This document shows positions 14,998 through 21,642 of a stretch of DNA of 21,642 nucleotides, in pieces. Source of the DNA: an uncultured Porphyromonadaceae bacterium (GTDB lineage Bacteria > Bacteroidota > Bacteroidia > Bacteroidales > Muribaculaceae); assembly GCA_900548875.1 (NCBI GenBank), contig URMA01000048.1, positions 1 through 21,642 on the forward strand. The letters are read 5' to 3'. The first letter of the stretch is position 1. Each line of letters starts with the position of its first letter. The position numbers and the translations under genes are program-made. Below the pieces are notes generated by a model. It had not been told where the DNA came from and made no database searches. It was given only the letters and a program-made list of their open reading frames with translations.

Positions 14998-16764
14998 ATG
15001 AAACAACTCCTGCTTTTTGCCGTTTCCATACTGCTGCTACCTTTCATTCTCGCAGCTTCCGGCAATGAATACCAAAAGGCCGAAAAGGCACTGACAAAGA
15101 AACTGACCGGCAACCCGACAGAAGCCATTGACTCTGCCACAAGCATAGTCATATTCAACGATGCGCTTTCCGCACAAGAAAAAGCACAACTGATGCAAAA
15201 CAAGATTCTGCCCTACGCCAAAAAGAACAGGAAAAAGTTGGATGCGGGCGACATTGCCTGGCTCTACCGCAACATTGCCGTCTGCTGGGGACAGCAGGAA
15301 AAGCTGGATGAAAAAATGATAATGCTCGACTCTGCGCTGCTCTATATCGAACAAAGCACGGACACCGTTGTCAAGGCCTATCTCTACAAAATGGCCGGCG
15401 ACACGGAAATTGCCATCGGCAGCATAACCAAAGGTCACAGTTATTTCTACACGGCCATACGGCTTTTCGAATCACTCGGGGGCTATGAAACGGAGATTTC
15501 CTCCTGTCTTTACCAGTTGGCCGTCGGACACCTGCAAATACTCGACACTGACGGACTCGACCGCATTCTGGTGCAAATGAACAAACTGTGCCAGAAATCG
15601 CCTACTCCTGCCTGTCTTTACGACTATCTCTCCGTTGCAACGACAAAATATGCAACCCTGCACGACAAGAATCCCGACAACAAGGCCAATCTCGATTCTG
15701 CCATAGCCTATTCCCGACGCACCATAGGCATCATCGAGCAATATCCCGACCAGTTGCCGCCCAAGGCCATGCCGTCGTGGAACTACTATAACATTGCCGT
15801 ACTGTTTGACGACTGCAACCCTCCCATGTACGACAGCGTACGACATTATCTTCACAAAGCCATGGAGGCCCGTCCTGCTGCCGGACATTTCCGCAAAGAA
15901 GTGGAAATAAGTGTATACGATTTGGAAGCCAATATCTATTTCAGACAAAAGAAATACGATTTGGCTGAAAAGCGCATACTGGAGGTTGTGAAACTGCTTG
16001 ACGAAGCTGAATCCTACAATTCACTCATCACCGAACGCGGTGAAGCCTACAGTCTGCTGGTTGACATCTATGAAGCGACCGGACGCTATAAGGAAGCTCT
16101 GAAATATCAGAAGCTGCTGAACGAAAACTATCGGAAACGCTTCGACATTGAAAAAGCGGATGCCTTGAAAAAAATGGAAATAGCCTATGACGTTGAAAAA
16201 AAGGAAAACGAAATACTCAACCTGGAAAAGCTGAACGAAGCTTCACGCACGCGCACGTGGCTGCTCAGTATCTGCATAGGCATTCTCATCATCGCCATCG
16301 CACTGCTTTACATCATTTTCCGGCAGAAAAAGAAAAATTTGGAACAGAAATGGTATGAAACGGCCCTCCTCGCTGAGTTGCGTTCGAAGGAACTGCAAAG
16401 CACACTTGAACGACAGGAAGCCTCGCAGTCAAAACAAGGCACGCCGCCTGCCGGCGGAATCTTCGCCTCAGGCATTGTGAAAATCAGCGATATTCTCACC
16501 CATTCCGTATTGACAGACGAACAAAAGAACGGCTATCTGGCAAAACTCAAATTGCTCAATGCCGACGAACTGGAACGGAACTTTGCCCAAGTCAGTGCCA
16601 AGATGACGGTAATGGACGTAAAATATACACTCTGCTTCTACATCAACATGGACGCGCGCGACATTGCAAGCCTGTTCAATGTAGAGCCGGCAAGTGTCTA
16701 CACCGTACGCTACCGCCTTCGCAAAAAATTCCGTGACAGTGCAGCTTTTCGGTTTCTGACATAG
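14998..16764 (+). CDS. TPR sensor-like membrane protein with C-terminal LuxR-like HTH
   Basis: This 588-residue protein is of a type common in Bacteroidetes. A signal sequence (1-20) exports the first part. Residues about 22-385 are helical TPR-like repeats (for example 85-165 and 305-380, with KKYDLAEKRILEVVKLLDEAE and GRYKEALKYQKLL). A coiled stretch (385-415) leads into one membrane helix (419-441). The cytoplasmic part has a coiled linker and, at about 535-578, a helix-turn-helix with VKYTLCFYINMDARDIASLF and EPASVYTVRYRLRKKF, resembling LuxR/NarL-type DNA-binding ends. So the periplasmic repeats could sense something and the membrane-tethered HTH act on DNA. Ligand and target genes are unknown. 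The next gene encodes a soluble paralogue of the C-terminal region. Confidence 0.82.
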   Translation: MKQLLLFAVSILLLPFILAASGNEYQKAEKALTKKLTGNPTEAIDSATSIVIFNDALSAQEKAQLMQNKILPYAKKNRKKLDAGDIAWLYRNIAVCWGQQEKLDEKMIMLDSALLYIEQSTDTVVKAYLYKMAGDTEIAIGSITKGHSYFYTAIRLFESLGGYETEISSCLYQLAVGHLQILDTDGLDRILVQMNKLCQKSPTPACLYDYLSVATTKYATLHDKNPDNKANLDSAIAYSRRTIGIIEQYPDQLPPKAMPSWNYYNIAVLFDDCNPPMYDSVRHYLHKAMEARPAAGHFRKEVEISVYDLEANIYFRQKKYDLAEKRILEVVKLLDEAESYNSLITERGEAYSLLVDIYEATGRYKEALKYQKLLNENYRKRFDIEKADALKKMEIAYDVEKKENEILNLEKLNEASRTRTWLLSICIGILIIAIALLYIIFRQKKKNLEQKWYETALLAELRSKELQSTLERQEASQSKQGTPPAGGIFASGIVKISDILTHSVLTDEQKNGYLAKLKLLNADELERNFAQVSAKMTVMDVKYTLCFYINMDARDIASLFNVEPASVYTVRYRLRKKFRDSAAFRFLT

Positions 16765-16803
16765 AGTTTTTTATCCAATGGAATCTTTAAAAGTTTGTTT
16801 ATC

Positions 16804-16811
16804 TATATTTG
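16804..16811 (+). promoter_or_regulatory. Possible -7 box for the stand-alone HTH gene
   Basis: TATATTTG matches TAnnTTTG, 55 bp before the ATG. No TTTG lies at the -33 distance; instead the dyad TCCAATGGA (16774-16782) is close to that position. The box sits in a short run of three CTATATT repeats (16803, 16813, 16820). A second match, TATTTTTG (16839-16846), is nearer the gene but also lacks a -33 box. Confidence 0.4.
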
Positions 16812-16865
16812 TCTATATTCTATATTCTCCTTAAACTTTATTTTTGCTTTGAAAAAAATTAATGG

Positions 16866-17210
16866 ATGACCTCAAACCGAAGACATATCTCAAATCACAT
16901 TGTAAAAGCTATTGTCAATAAACTTGAAGATGTTATTTCCAGCTCACAAATTGTGCCGGAATGTAAAGCCTTTTATCAAGAAAAACTGACCCGTCTGTGT
17001 GAAAACGACAATCTACAGGAAATTTTAAATTTGGCAGAAAACAGGATTACTCCGACAGATATGAAATATCTGCTGTGCTTCTACATGAATATGGAAGTGC
17101 AACACATCAGCCAAATGTTCAACATTGAAATATCCAGCGTCTATACCGTGCGCTACCGTCTTCGCAAAAAACTGAAAGATGAAAACGGATCTGACCTGAT
17201 CCTGCTCTAA
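16866..17210 (+). CDS. Stand-alone LuxR-like HTH protein, paralogue of the TPR protein C-terminus
   Basis: This 114-residue soluble protein has no signal or membrane segment. Residues 66-103 (MKYLLCFYMNMEVQHISQMF, then SVYTVRYRLRKKLK) align without gaps to residues 541-578 of the preceding TPR protein. Weaker similarity continues upstream, where KAFYQEKLTRLCENDNLQEI (34-53) matches NGYLAKLKLLNADELERNFA there. It thus equals the cytoplasmic DNA-binding region without TPRs and membrane anchor. The reading frame is intact and has its own leader, which argues for a functional gene rather than debris. It starts 101 bp after the TPR gene. Likely roles, all inferred: a DNA-binding protein of the same specificity, or a partner or competitor of the membrane-bound regulator. 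Confidence 0.8.
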   Translation: MTSNRRHISNHIVKAIVNKLEDVISSSQIVPECKAFYQEKLTRLCENDNLQEILNLAENRITPTDMKYLLCFYMNMEVQHISQMFNIEISSVYTVRYRLRKKLKDENGSDLILL

Positions 17211-17351
17211 CAATTGCCCCTGCTTATAGAAAACAAGCATACACATTCTTCGGAGAGAAATTAAATTATTGTATATTTCTTAAAAACAAAACACTCCAAT
17301 ATAGCAAGGGCCTCACCATACTCCTATTTATAAATCATGAAACAAAACGTT
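17211..17351. other. AT-rich convergent intergenic region, nothing clear
   Basis: This lies between the stops of two convergent genes. It holds only weak hairpins, such as TGCTT/AAGCA (17220-17238) and TGAAAC/GTTTCA (17338-17354, running into the minus-strand stop). Neither is followed by a good T run, so no terminator is called. Confidence 0.4.
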
Positions 17352-18983
17352 TCAAATACCAACAACTTTATACTTGATATTTTCTAATATTTCATTATCA
17401 AATAAATCCTTTATTTCTTTTTTCCAAACAATAGACTCTGGTTTCGATATTGTTTTAACTGTTCCGTCCATATATTGAACTGAAATTGATAGTAATTTAG
17501 CGTATTCAACAATATCAGTAAACCACACATATTCAAAATCATAGGAAGCTGTCTCCTCTGGTGCAATCGGACCAATACATCTTTTTTCCTTTACGCCACC
17601 CACTTTATCATCAACAGCATTATAACCCACAAATGACAGATTAATATATTTTATTGTCTTTTTTGTAGGATTATAAAATGAAAACTCAACACCCGTCCCA
17701 TCTGTATATTCACTCATGTCATATACAGACCAATATGGTATCGACAAACCTTTTATGCCTTGCTCTTTTATTTCATCCAATGCATCATTCATTTTTTTCA
17801 TATAATTCGCATAGGAAATTGCCTTAGTCAAACAAAAAAACGAATCTCGTACCTCTTGTGAACATGAAACTAATGAATCAATTTTCATCTGTGTATCTTC
17901 AGAAATCGAGACATTCGAAGTTGGAATATAAAAAGCCTTTCCATTCAATACACCTTTATAATAGTCCACTCCTCTTACAGATAATTTATCTCCTATATAG
18001 ATCATCTCGTCCGATGATAAATATCCAGAAGAACTACCGCCTTTTAAAGGATTTGTAGGTTCCAACTTCTGTGATACAAAATCTGACTGTGACGTATACC
18101 CAATCAATACATTAAATCCAGTCAAAGACGTTGATTTTAAGACATCCATATTTATAGTGTAATCAATCTCATAAACTTTAGAAGATTCCTCAACACATGC
18201 AAGTTGTGACGCATCAAACCAAATGGTACTTAAATATTCCTTTTTATTAACCTGCAAAGGAATCTTCACTTGTTTTGATACATTATTTTCATCCACCAAA
18301 GACAACTCAACCTTTAATTTAGAACTCATATTATTAAACAAATAATAACTCTTCACACCAACGCAATGATATGCTTCGATATCTGAATATATGGGAGTGT
18401 CACCATGGCTAAAATTTCTTGCAGAATACACAACTTGGTTCAATAATGACAATTCATGTTCTAGTCTATTTGATTCCACTTTATATTTTACCGTTGAAAA
18501 ATCATTACTTATTATTTCCCAAATCAAACATTCACCAGTTAAAATATTCGTTATATATACATCAATATAATGAAAAGAATTTAAATTCTTTACTACATAA
18601 TTATTAATTACAAAAGATGTACCAACAAATTCCCTAATAGGAGTAACCTCCGTTGATATATTATTTTCTTCAATAATATCACTATGATATAAATAACGAA
18701 GTCTATAATGTTTACCTTCTTGTGGCTTCTTTTTAGGACGTTCTTTCAACCAAATTGTATCAGGCTTAATATTTTTAAAAATTGTAACATTTTCCTCATT
18801 AAAATCAACAAAACGTATAGTATCCCCTTTCAAAAAATCGACAAGTTCCGCCGCTGAACCAAATTTGGAAAAAGGAGCATATACATCAGATATAGCTTTA
18901 ATCTCTAAAGAATACACTTTAAAACACATCAACAAAGACAAAACTGACGTCAAAACAAAAAATCTCCGCAACATATTTTTCAA
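17352..18983 (-). CDS. Large secreted protein of unknown function
   Basis: I do not recognise this 543-residue protein. An N-terminal signal (MLRRFFVLTSVLSLLMCFKVYS, about 4-25) lacks a lipobox at the expected place, so the product is probably released to the periplasm or outside. The body looks beta-rich and polar, without further membrane helices. Residues about 430-520 (GVEFSFYNPTKKTIKYINLS, then PIAPEETASYDFEYVWF and SVQYMDGT) look like an immunoglobulin-like strand module of the kind used for adhesion or assembly; this is an impression from pattern only. It has its own promoter with a very short leader and no co-directional neighbour nearby. The gene is among the most AT-rich in the window, which may point to acquisition. 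Confidence 0.7.
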   Translation of the reverse strand: MKNMLRRFFVLTSVLSLLMCFKVYSLEIKAISDVYAPFSKFGSAAELVDFLKGDTIRFVDFNEENVTIFKNIKPDTIWLKERPKKKPQEGKHYRLRYLYHSDIIEENNISTEVTPIREFVGTSFVINNYVVKNLNSFHYIDVYITNILTGECLIWEIISNDFSTVKYKVESNRLEHELSLLNQVVYSARNFSHGDTPIYSDIEAYHCVGVKSYYLFNNMSSKLKVELSLVDENNVSKQVKIPLQVNKKEYLSTIWFDASQLACVEESSKVYEIDYTINMDVLKSTSLTGFNVLIGYTSQSDFVSQKLEPTNPLKGGSSSGYLSSDEMIYIGDKLSVRGVDYYKGVLNGKAFYIPTSNVSISEDTQMKIDSLVSCSQEVRDSFFCLTKAISYANYMKKMNDALDEIKEQGIKGLSIPYWSVYDMSEYTDGTGVEFSFYNPTKKTIKYINLSFVGYNAVDDKVGGVKEKRCIGPIAPEETASYDFEYVWFTDIVEYAKLLSISVQYMDGTVKTISKPESIVWKKEIKDLFDNEILENIKYKVVGI

Positions 18984-18995
18984 AAATTTATTTTA

Positions 18996-19026
18996 CAAAA
19001 ATAATAAAAACTAAAATAAGAACAAA
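18996..19026 (-). promoter_or_regulatory. Promoter of the large unknown secreted protein
   Basis: Read on the minus strand, -33 TTTG (19023-19026) and -7 TATTTTTG (18996-19003) are 19 bp apart. Transcription would begin only a few bases before the ATG at 18983, so the message would be nearly leaderless. Confidence 0.6.
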
Positions 19027-19120
19027 TGGAAAATACTATTTTATTCTTAATTTATATCTTATGCAAATTGATAATAGAAATCAAAAATATAGGAACATTC
19101 AATATAAATTTGTGTCTAAC

Positions 19121-19150
19121 AAAAAAGCGAGACTGCTATGCAATCTCGCT
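19121..19150 (-). terminator. Terminator of the tRNA-His gene
   Basis: On the minus strand an 11-bp stem (AGCGAGATTGC with GCAGTCTCGCT, one T-G wobble) closes an ATA loop and is followed by six T. It lies 9 bp after the tRNA 3' end. Confidence 0.9.
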
Positions 19151-19159
19151 TGTCTTTTG

Positions 19160-19233
19160 GGTGAAGAAAGGGGCTCGAACCCTCGACCCTCGGAACCACA
19201 ATCCGATGCTCTAACCAACTGAGCTACCCTCAC
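19160..19233 (-). tRNA. tRNA-His (anticodon GTG)
   Basis: The minus strand folds as a full cloverleaf: acceptor GTGAGGG with TCTTCAC (two G-T wobbles), D-arm GCTC/GAGC with AGTTGG, anticodon stem TCGGA/TCCGA around the loop TTGTGGT (anticodon GTG), and T-arm with TTCGAGC. The base before position 1 is G (19234) and the discriminator is C (19160), giving the extra G-1:C73 pair that identifies tRNA-His. CCA is not encoded. It has its own promoter and terminator. Confidence 0.96.
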
Positions 19234-19252
19234 CATGTTTGTTTTACGTGTG

Positions 19253-19284
19253 CAAAGATATGGCGTTTTTTTGAACCGTGCAAA
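19253..19284 (-). promoter_or_regulatory. Promoter of the tRNA-His gene
   Basis: Read on the minus strand, -33 TTTG (19281-19284) and -7 TATCTTTG (19253-19260) are 20 bp apart, a match to consensus in both boxes. Transcription should start about 10 bp before the mature tRNA end. Confidence 0.82.
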
Positions 19285-19344
19285 TATTTTGAAACAAAAT
19301 TTCCAATCAATTTCACAAAGTGCTAAAAGCCAATAAAATATTTT

Positions 19345-20451
19345 TTACAATTTGTCATCAGCCGGCACCAAAGGACAAACCTGCTCTAACGGAACTGTCC
19401 AGTCTTCGGGTACGTTGACGTTATATTTATCGAAAATCCGGTAGGCATTCTCTGTGAAACTCCGAAAATAAGGTTTCATGTCTTCCCGCAAAAGCTCCGT
19501 TTTATCAGCAGGAATCAATTCAAAATTACCGGTTCCCGACGGTTGCTGCACAAAAACGAGTTTGTATTCCGCACCTTTCAAGTATGGTCGGCCTTCACTG
19601 TCGCGACCGACAGCCACCTTCACCATTGCCCCGCCACGAGTGTCCGTCGTGCGCATGGCAGATATGAAATTACCCAAGGAATACACCACCAGCACATCCT
19701 TTCCCGTCTTTGCGTTGCGGCGTATCTCCATTGGCTGAATAACGTGCGGATGACCGCCGATAACCATGTCAACACCTTCTTCAACCAGAAAATCAGCCAA
19801 CTGTTCCTGTTCTCGATTCTGGACAAGCTCATACTCCACTCCCCAATGAATACAAACAACCACCATTTCCGCCCCCTGCTTGCGCGCAGCAGCAATGTCG
19901 GCACGCATTTGCGGCTTGTCAATATAATTGACCACCGTACCGTCCGGCTGAAATCCGTTGGTTCCGTATGTATAATTAAGAAAAGCAAAGCGAATGCCTT
20001 TTATGGTAGTCAGGAACACCTGACGCTGCTTCCGGTCGTCAGCATTCCGATAAGTTCCAATATGCGGCATGCCCATTTCGTCAAGCCGGTCAAGCGTACG
20101 ACGCAATCCCTTGTCCCTGCGATCAAGACAATGGTTGTTCGCCTGAAGAAACAAGTCAAAGCCGGCGTCACGCAAAGCCTCGGCAAATTCGTCGGGGGCA
20201 CTAAAACAAGGATAGCCCGCATAGGGCTTTCCCCCCAGCGGGCATTCCAAGTTGACCACGGCGTAATCCGCACTGCCGACATAATCGGCCACATGGCGGA
20301 AACACGCCTTATAATCATGACCACCGCCACTGACGGCAGCCGCCTTTATCTGTCGCTCATGCTGCATGGCATCGCCGGCAAAAACCAGCGACACATCGTC
20401 CGTCCCTGTCAGGAACTGCAACAGCGAAATCAGATAGACAAGCAGTGTCAT
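19345..20451 (-). CDS. CapA-family (PGA_cap) metallophosphoesterase-like protein
   Basis: This 368-residue protein shows the CapA/PgsA-type motifs in order: LVFAGDAMQH (23-32), VVNLECPLGG (65-74), LFLQANNHCLD (about 99-109), CIHWGVEYE, VIGGHPHVIQP and VYSLGNFISA. The Asp, Asn and His residues are those of the metal-binding calcineurin-like fold. CapA proteins take part in poly-gamma-glutamate capsule formation in bacilli, but most Bacteroidetes members lie outside capsule loci and their role is unknown. The N-terminus is hydrophobic (MTLLVYLISLLQFLTG), suggesting export or membrane anchoring. It starts 3 bp after the stop of folD, so the two are surely co-transcribed; a functional link is not obvious. 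Confidence 0.88.
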   Translation of the reverse strand: MTLLVYLISLLQFLTGTDDVSLVFAGDAMQHERQIKAAAVSGGGHDYKACFRHVADYVGSADYAVVNLECPLGGKPYAGYPCFSAPDEFAEALRDAGFDLFLQANNHCLDRRDKGLRRTLDRLDEMGMPHIGTYRNADDRKQRQVFLTTIKGIRFAFLNYTYGTNGFQPDGTVVNYIDKPQMRADIAAARKQGAEMVVVCIHWGVEYELVQNREQEQLADFLVEEGVDMVIGGHPHVIQPMEIRRNAKTGKDVLVVYSLGNFISAMRTTDTRGGAMVKVAVGRDSEGRPYLKGAEYKLVFVQQPSGTGNFELIPADKTELLREDMKPYFRSFTENAYRIFDKYNVNVPEDWTVPLEQVCPLVPADDKL

Positions 20452-20454
20452 CCG

Positions 20455-21333
20455 TTAGTAAATTTTGTGTTGTGCTGCAAGCAAAGTGTTCTTCATCAAA
20501 GAAACGATAGTCATCGGACCCACACCGCCCGGCACCGGGGTAATGTAAGAGCACTTCGGCGCTACCTTTTCAAAATCGACGTCACCTTTGAGACGGAAAC
20601 CGCTCTTTGTTTCGGTCGACGGAACACGTGTTGTTCCTACGTCGATAACCACTGCGCCTTCCTTCACCATATCCTCCTTGAGGAAGCCCGGTGAACCCAA
20701 TGCAGCAATAATGATGTCGGCATTCAGACAGTAGCTCTTGATATTTTTCGTGCGGCTGTGGCAAACGGTTACAGTTGCATCGCCCGGCACTGCCTTCTGC
20801 ATCATCAATGAAGCAACCGGCTTGCCTACGATATTGCTACGACCGAGCACAACGCAGTTGGCACCCTTCGTGTTGATATTATAACGTGCCAAAAGTTCCA
20901 TAATGCCCTGCGGAGTAGCAGAAACAAAGCAAGGCAGACCAATGGACATTCGTCCCACATTAATCGGATGGAAACCGTCGACATCCTTTTTGAAATCGAT
21001 GGCTTCAATAATTTTCTGCTCGTTGATGTGCTTCGGCAACGGGAGTTGTACGATAAATCCGTCCACATCGTCGTCAGCGTTAAGTTTTGCAATCGCTTCG
21101 AGCAATTCGGCTTCTGTCACCGTATCCTCATAGCGGATAACCGTAGAATTAAAGCCGCACTGTTCGCAAGCCTTCACTTTGTGAGCCACATACGTTTCGC
21201 TACCTCCGTCGTGTCCGACAAGGATAGCTGCCAAATGCGGCTTTTTCTTACCTTCTGCTACCATCTGTGCCACTTCCGCGGCAATCTCCTGCTTGATGGT
21301 ATCAGCAATCTTTTTTCCGTCAATTAACTCCAT
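20455..21333 (-). CDS. folD: Bifunctional methylenetetrahydrofolate dehydrogenase/cyclohydrolase
   Basis: This 292-residue protein is the normal length for FolD, a cytoplasmic enzyme that interconverts 5,10-methylene-, 5,10-methenyl- and 10-formyl-tetrahydrofolate using NADP+. Conserved features include YVAHKVKACEQCGF with the catalytic Lys52 (Tyr48-x3-Lys52), QLPLPKHI, KDVDGFHPINVGRM, SATPQGIMELL, the dinucleotide-binding VLGRSNIVGKPVA and the C-terminal PVPGGVGPMTIVSL. All expected motifs are intact. It is followed by the CapA-family gene after 3 bp and preceded by a tandem repeat with several -7 promoter boxes. Confidence 0.97.
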   Translation of the reverse strand: MELIDGKKIADTIKQEIAAEVAQMVAEGKKKPHLAAILVGHDGGSETYVAHKVKACEQCGFNSTVIRYEDTVTEAELLEAIAKLNADDDVDGFIVQLPLPKHINEQKIIEAIDFKKDVDGFHPINVGRMSIGLPCFVSATPQGIMELLARYNINTKGANCVVLGRSNIVGKPVASLMMQKAVPGDATVTVCHSRTKNIKSYCLNADIIIAALGSPGFLKEDMVKEGAVVIDVGTTRVPSTETKSGFRLKGDVDFEKVAPKCSYITPVPGGVGPMTIVSLMKNTLLAAQHKIY

Positions 21334-21369
21334 ATATCAATTCTTACTTAAGTAGTTTCCGATATTTTA

Positions 21370-21400
21370 CAAATATAGTGAAAGGCGAGCGGAGAATAAA
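21370..21400 (-). promoter_or_regulatory. folD-proximal promoter in repeat unit 1
   Basis: Minus-strand -7 TATATTTG (21370-21377) with TTTA (21397-21400) 19 bp upstream, one base off the -33 consensus. It is the box nearest folD, giving a leader of about 30 nt. Confidence 0.55.
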
Positions 21401-21452
21401 TAATGAAACTTGTTTCAATTATTTTTTATTCCGAGCCGCATCCTATATTCTA

Positions 21453-21484
21453 CAAATATAGTGAAAGGCGAGAGCAGAGACAAA
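21453..21484 (-). promoter_or_regulatory. Second promoter toward folD in repeat unit 2
   Basis: Minus-strand -33 TTTG (21481-21484) and -7 TATATTTG (21453-21460) are exactly 20 bp apart, a better match than in unit 1. A transcript from here would carry the dyad of unit 1 in its leader. Confidence 0.6.
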
Positions 21485-21586
21485 TTGAGAACATAGTTTT
21501 CAAATTTGGCTATGCCAAGGCGCATCCTATATTCTACAAATATACAAATTTTCGTTCAAAAGCCAATATTGGAAGAGACACAGAAC

Positions 21587-21621
21587 AAAAAAACGGACGA
21601 AAGCCATGTGCCCTCGTCCGT
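21587..21621 (-). terminator. Terminator of a minus-strand gene outside the window
   Basis: On the minus strand an 8-bp stem CGGACGA(G)/TCGTCCG type hairpin (21594-21600 with 21614-21620, flanked by A-T) is followed by seven T. It must end a gene whose coding part lies beyond the right edge and which runs toward folD. Confidence 0.82.
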
Positions 21622-21642
21622 TCGTATATATCATTTGCATCC

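Larger units (their letters stand above)
21362..21544. repeat. Tandem repeat, 83-84 bp period, 2 units plus a partial third
   Basis: The box CAAATATA recurs at 21370, 21453 and 21537, 83 and 84 bp apart. In units 1 and 2 it opens the 21-nt identity at 21369-21389 and 21452-21472 (it reads on into GTGAAAGGCGAG), then a dyad: TGAAAC-TT-GTTTCA (21404-21417) in unit 1, TTGAGAAC-ATA-GTTTTCAA (21485-21503) in unit 2. The dyad bases differ between units while pairing is kept. The run ending in the next box is 23 nt identical (21438-21460 and 21522-21544). The third unit contains only the box. On the minus strand each box reads TATATTTG, a -7 promoter element facing folD. Confidence 0.88.

Noticed and set aside
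16803..16826. Three CTATATT direct repeats upstream of the stand-alone HTH gene as an operator array
   Set aside because: The first overlaps a -7 box of a sequence also found at other promoters here, and such AT-rich repeats are expected by chance; kept only as a note.
19543..20694. 383-residue plus-strand ORF opposite capA and folD
   Set aside because: It is long but antisense to two well-supported genes, low in recognisable motifs and rich in His/Arg as expected from a shadow frame.
1..21642. CRISPR array, prophage, toxin-antitoxin or restriction module
   Set aside because: No regularly spaced repeats with unique spacers were seen (the 84-bp repeats upstream of folD are contiguous), and no phage, toxin-antitoxin or methylase motifs were found in any frame.

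Overview
The window looks like chromosomal DNA from a member of the Bacteroidales (Bacteroidota). The promoters are of the Bacteroides sigma-ABfr type: -33 TTTG and -7 TAnnTTTG with a 19-20 bp gap, seen upstream of at least six transcription units. Shine-Dalgarno signals are weak, several proteins belong to Bacteroidetes-typical families, and the tRNA gene encodes no CCA. I cannot assign a genus. Base composition is a mosaic. Housekeeping and export genes (about 1.9-4.4, 5.8-12.5, 15.0-16.8 and 19.3-21.3 kb) are visibly richer in G+C than the AT-rich blocks between them (about 0.6-1.6, 12.6-14.8 and 17.3-19.0 kb), which hold poorly characterised membrane or secreted proteins.

Layout. Positions 1-440: a decayed IS982-family transposase (minus strand). 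618-1628: a DUF805 membrane protein and an unknown membrane protein, followed far downstream by a strong terminator. 1917-4358 (minus): a four-module sulfur-redox protein (CoA-disulfide reductase, rhodanese, TusA-like, DsrE-like); its promoter is bracketed by two copies of a TTCCANTGGAA dyad. 4621-5661 (minus): an unknown secreted protein. 5826-12508 (plus): a compact seven-gene operon with a TetR regulator, TolC-like outer membrane factor, lipoprotein HlyD-type adaptor, two ABC ATPases and two ABC-2 permeases, ending in a clear terminator. This is the layout of the YbhGFSR/CecR type of export system with the TolC partner included. A 23-bp palindrome covers the divergent promoters in front of the TetR gene.

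12613-14754 (minus): a PadR regulator, a HAAS/DUF1700-like membrane protein and a secreted alpha/beta hydrolase, probably one operon. 14998-16764 (plus): a membrane-anchored TPR protein with a C-terminal LuxR-like HTH, followed by a 114-residue soluble protein that is a free-standing version of that C-terminal region. 17352-18983 (minus): a large unknown secreted protein. 19160-19233 (minus): tRNA-His(GTG) with its own promoter and terminator. 19345-21333 (minus): folD and a CapA-family metallophosphoesterase-like gene 3 bp apart. Upstream of folD lies a tandem repeat of 83-84 bp period whose units each carry a -7 promoter box facing folD. The window ends in the terminator of a further minus-strand gene outside it.

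No CRISPR array, phage module or toxin-antitoxin pair was seen. The most noteworthy points are the paired operators around the sulfur-protein promoter, the detached HTH paralogue, the complementary defects in the two ABC ATPases, and the promoter-bearing tandem repeats before folD.
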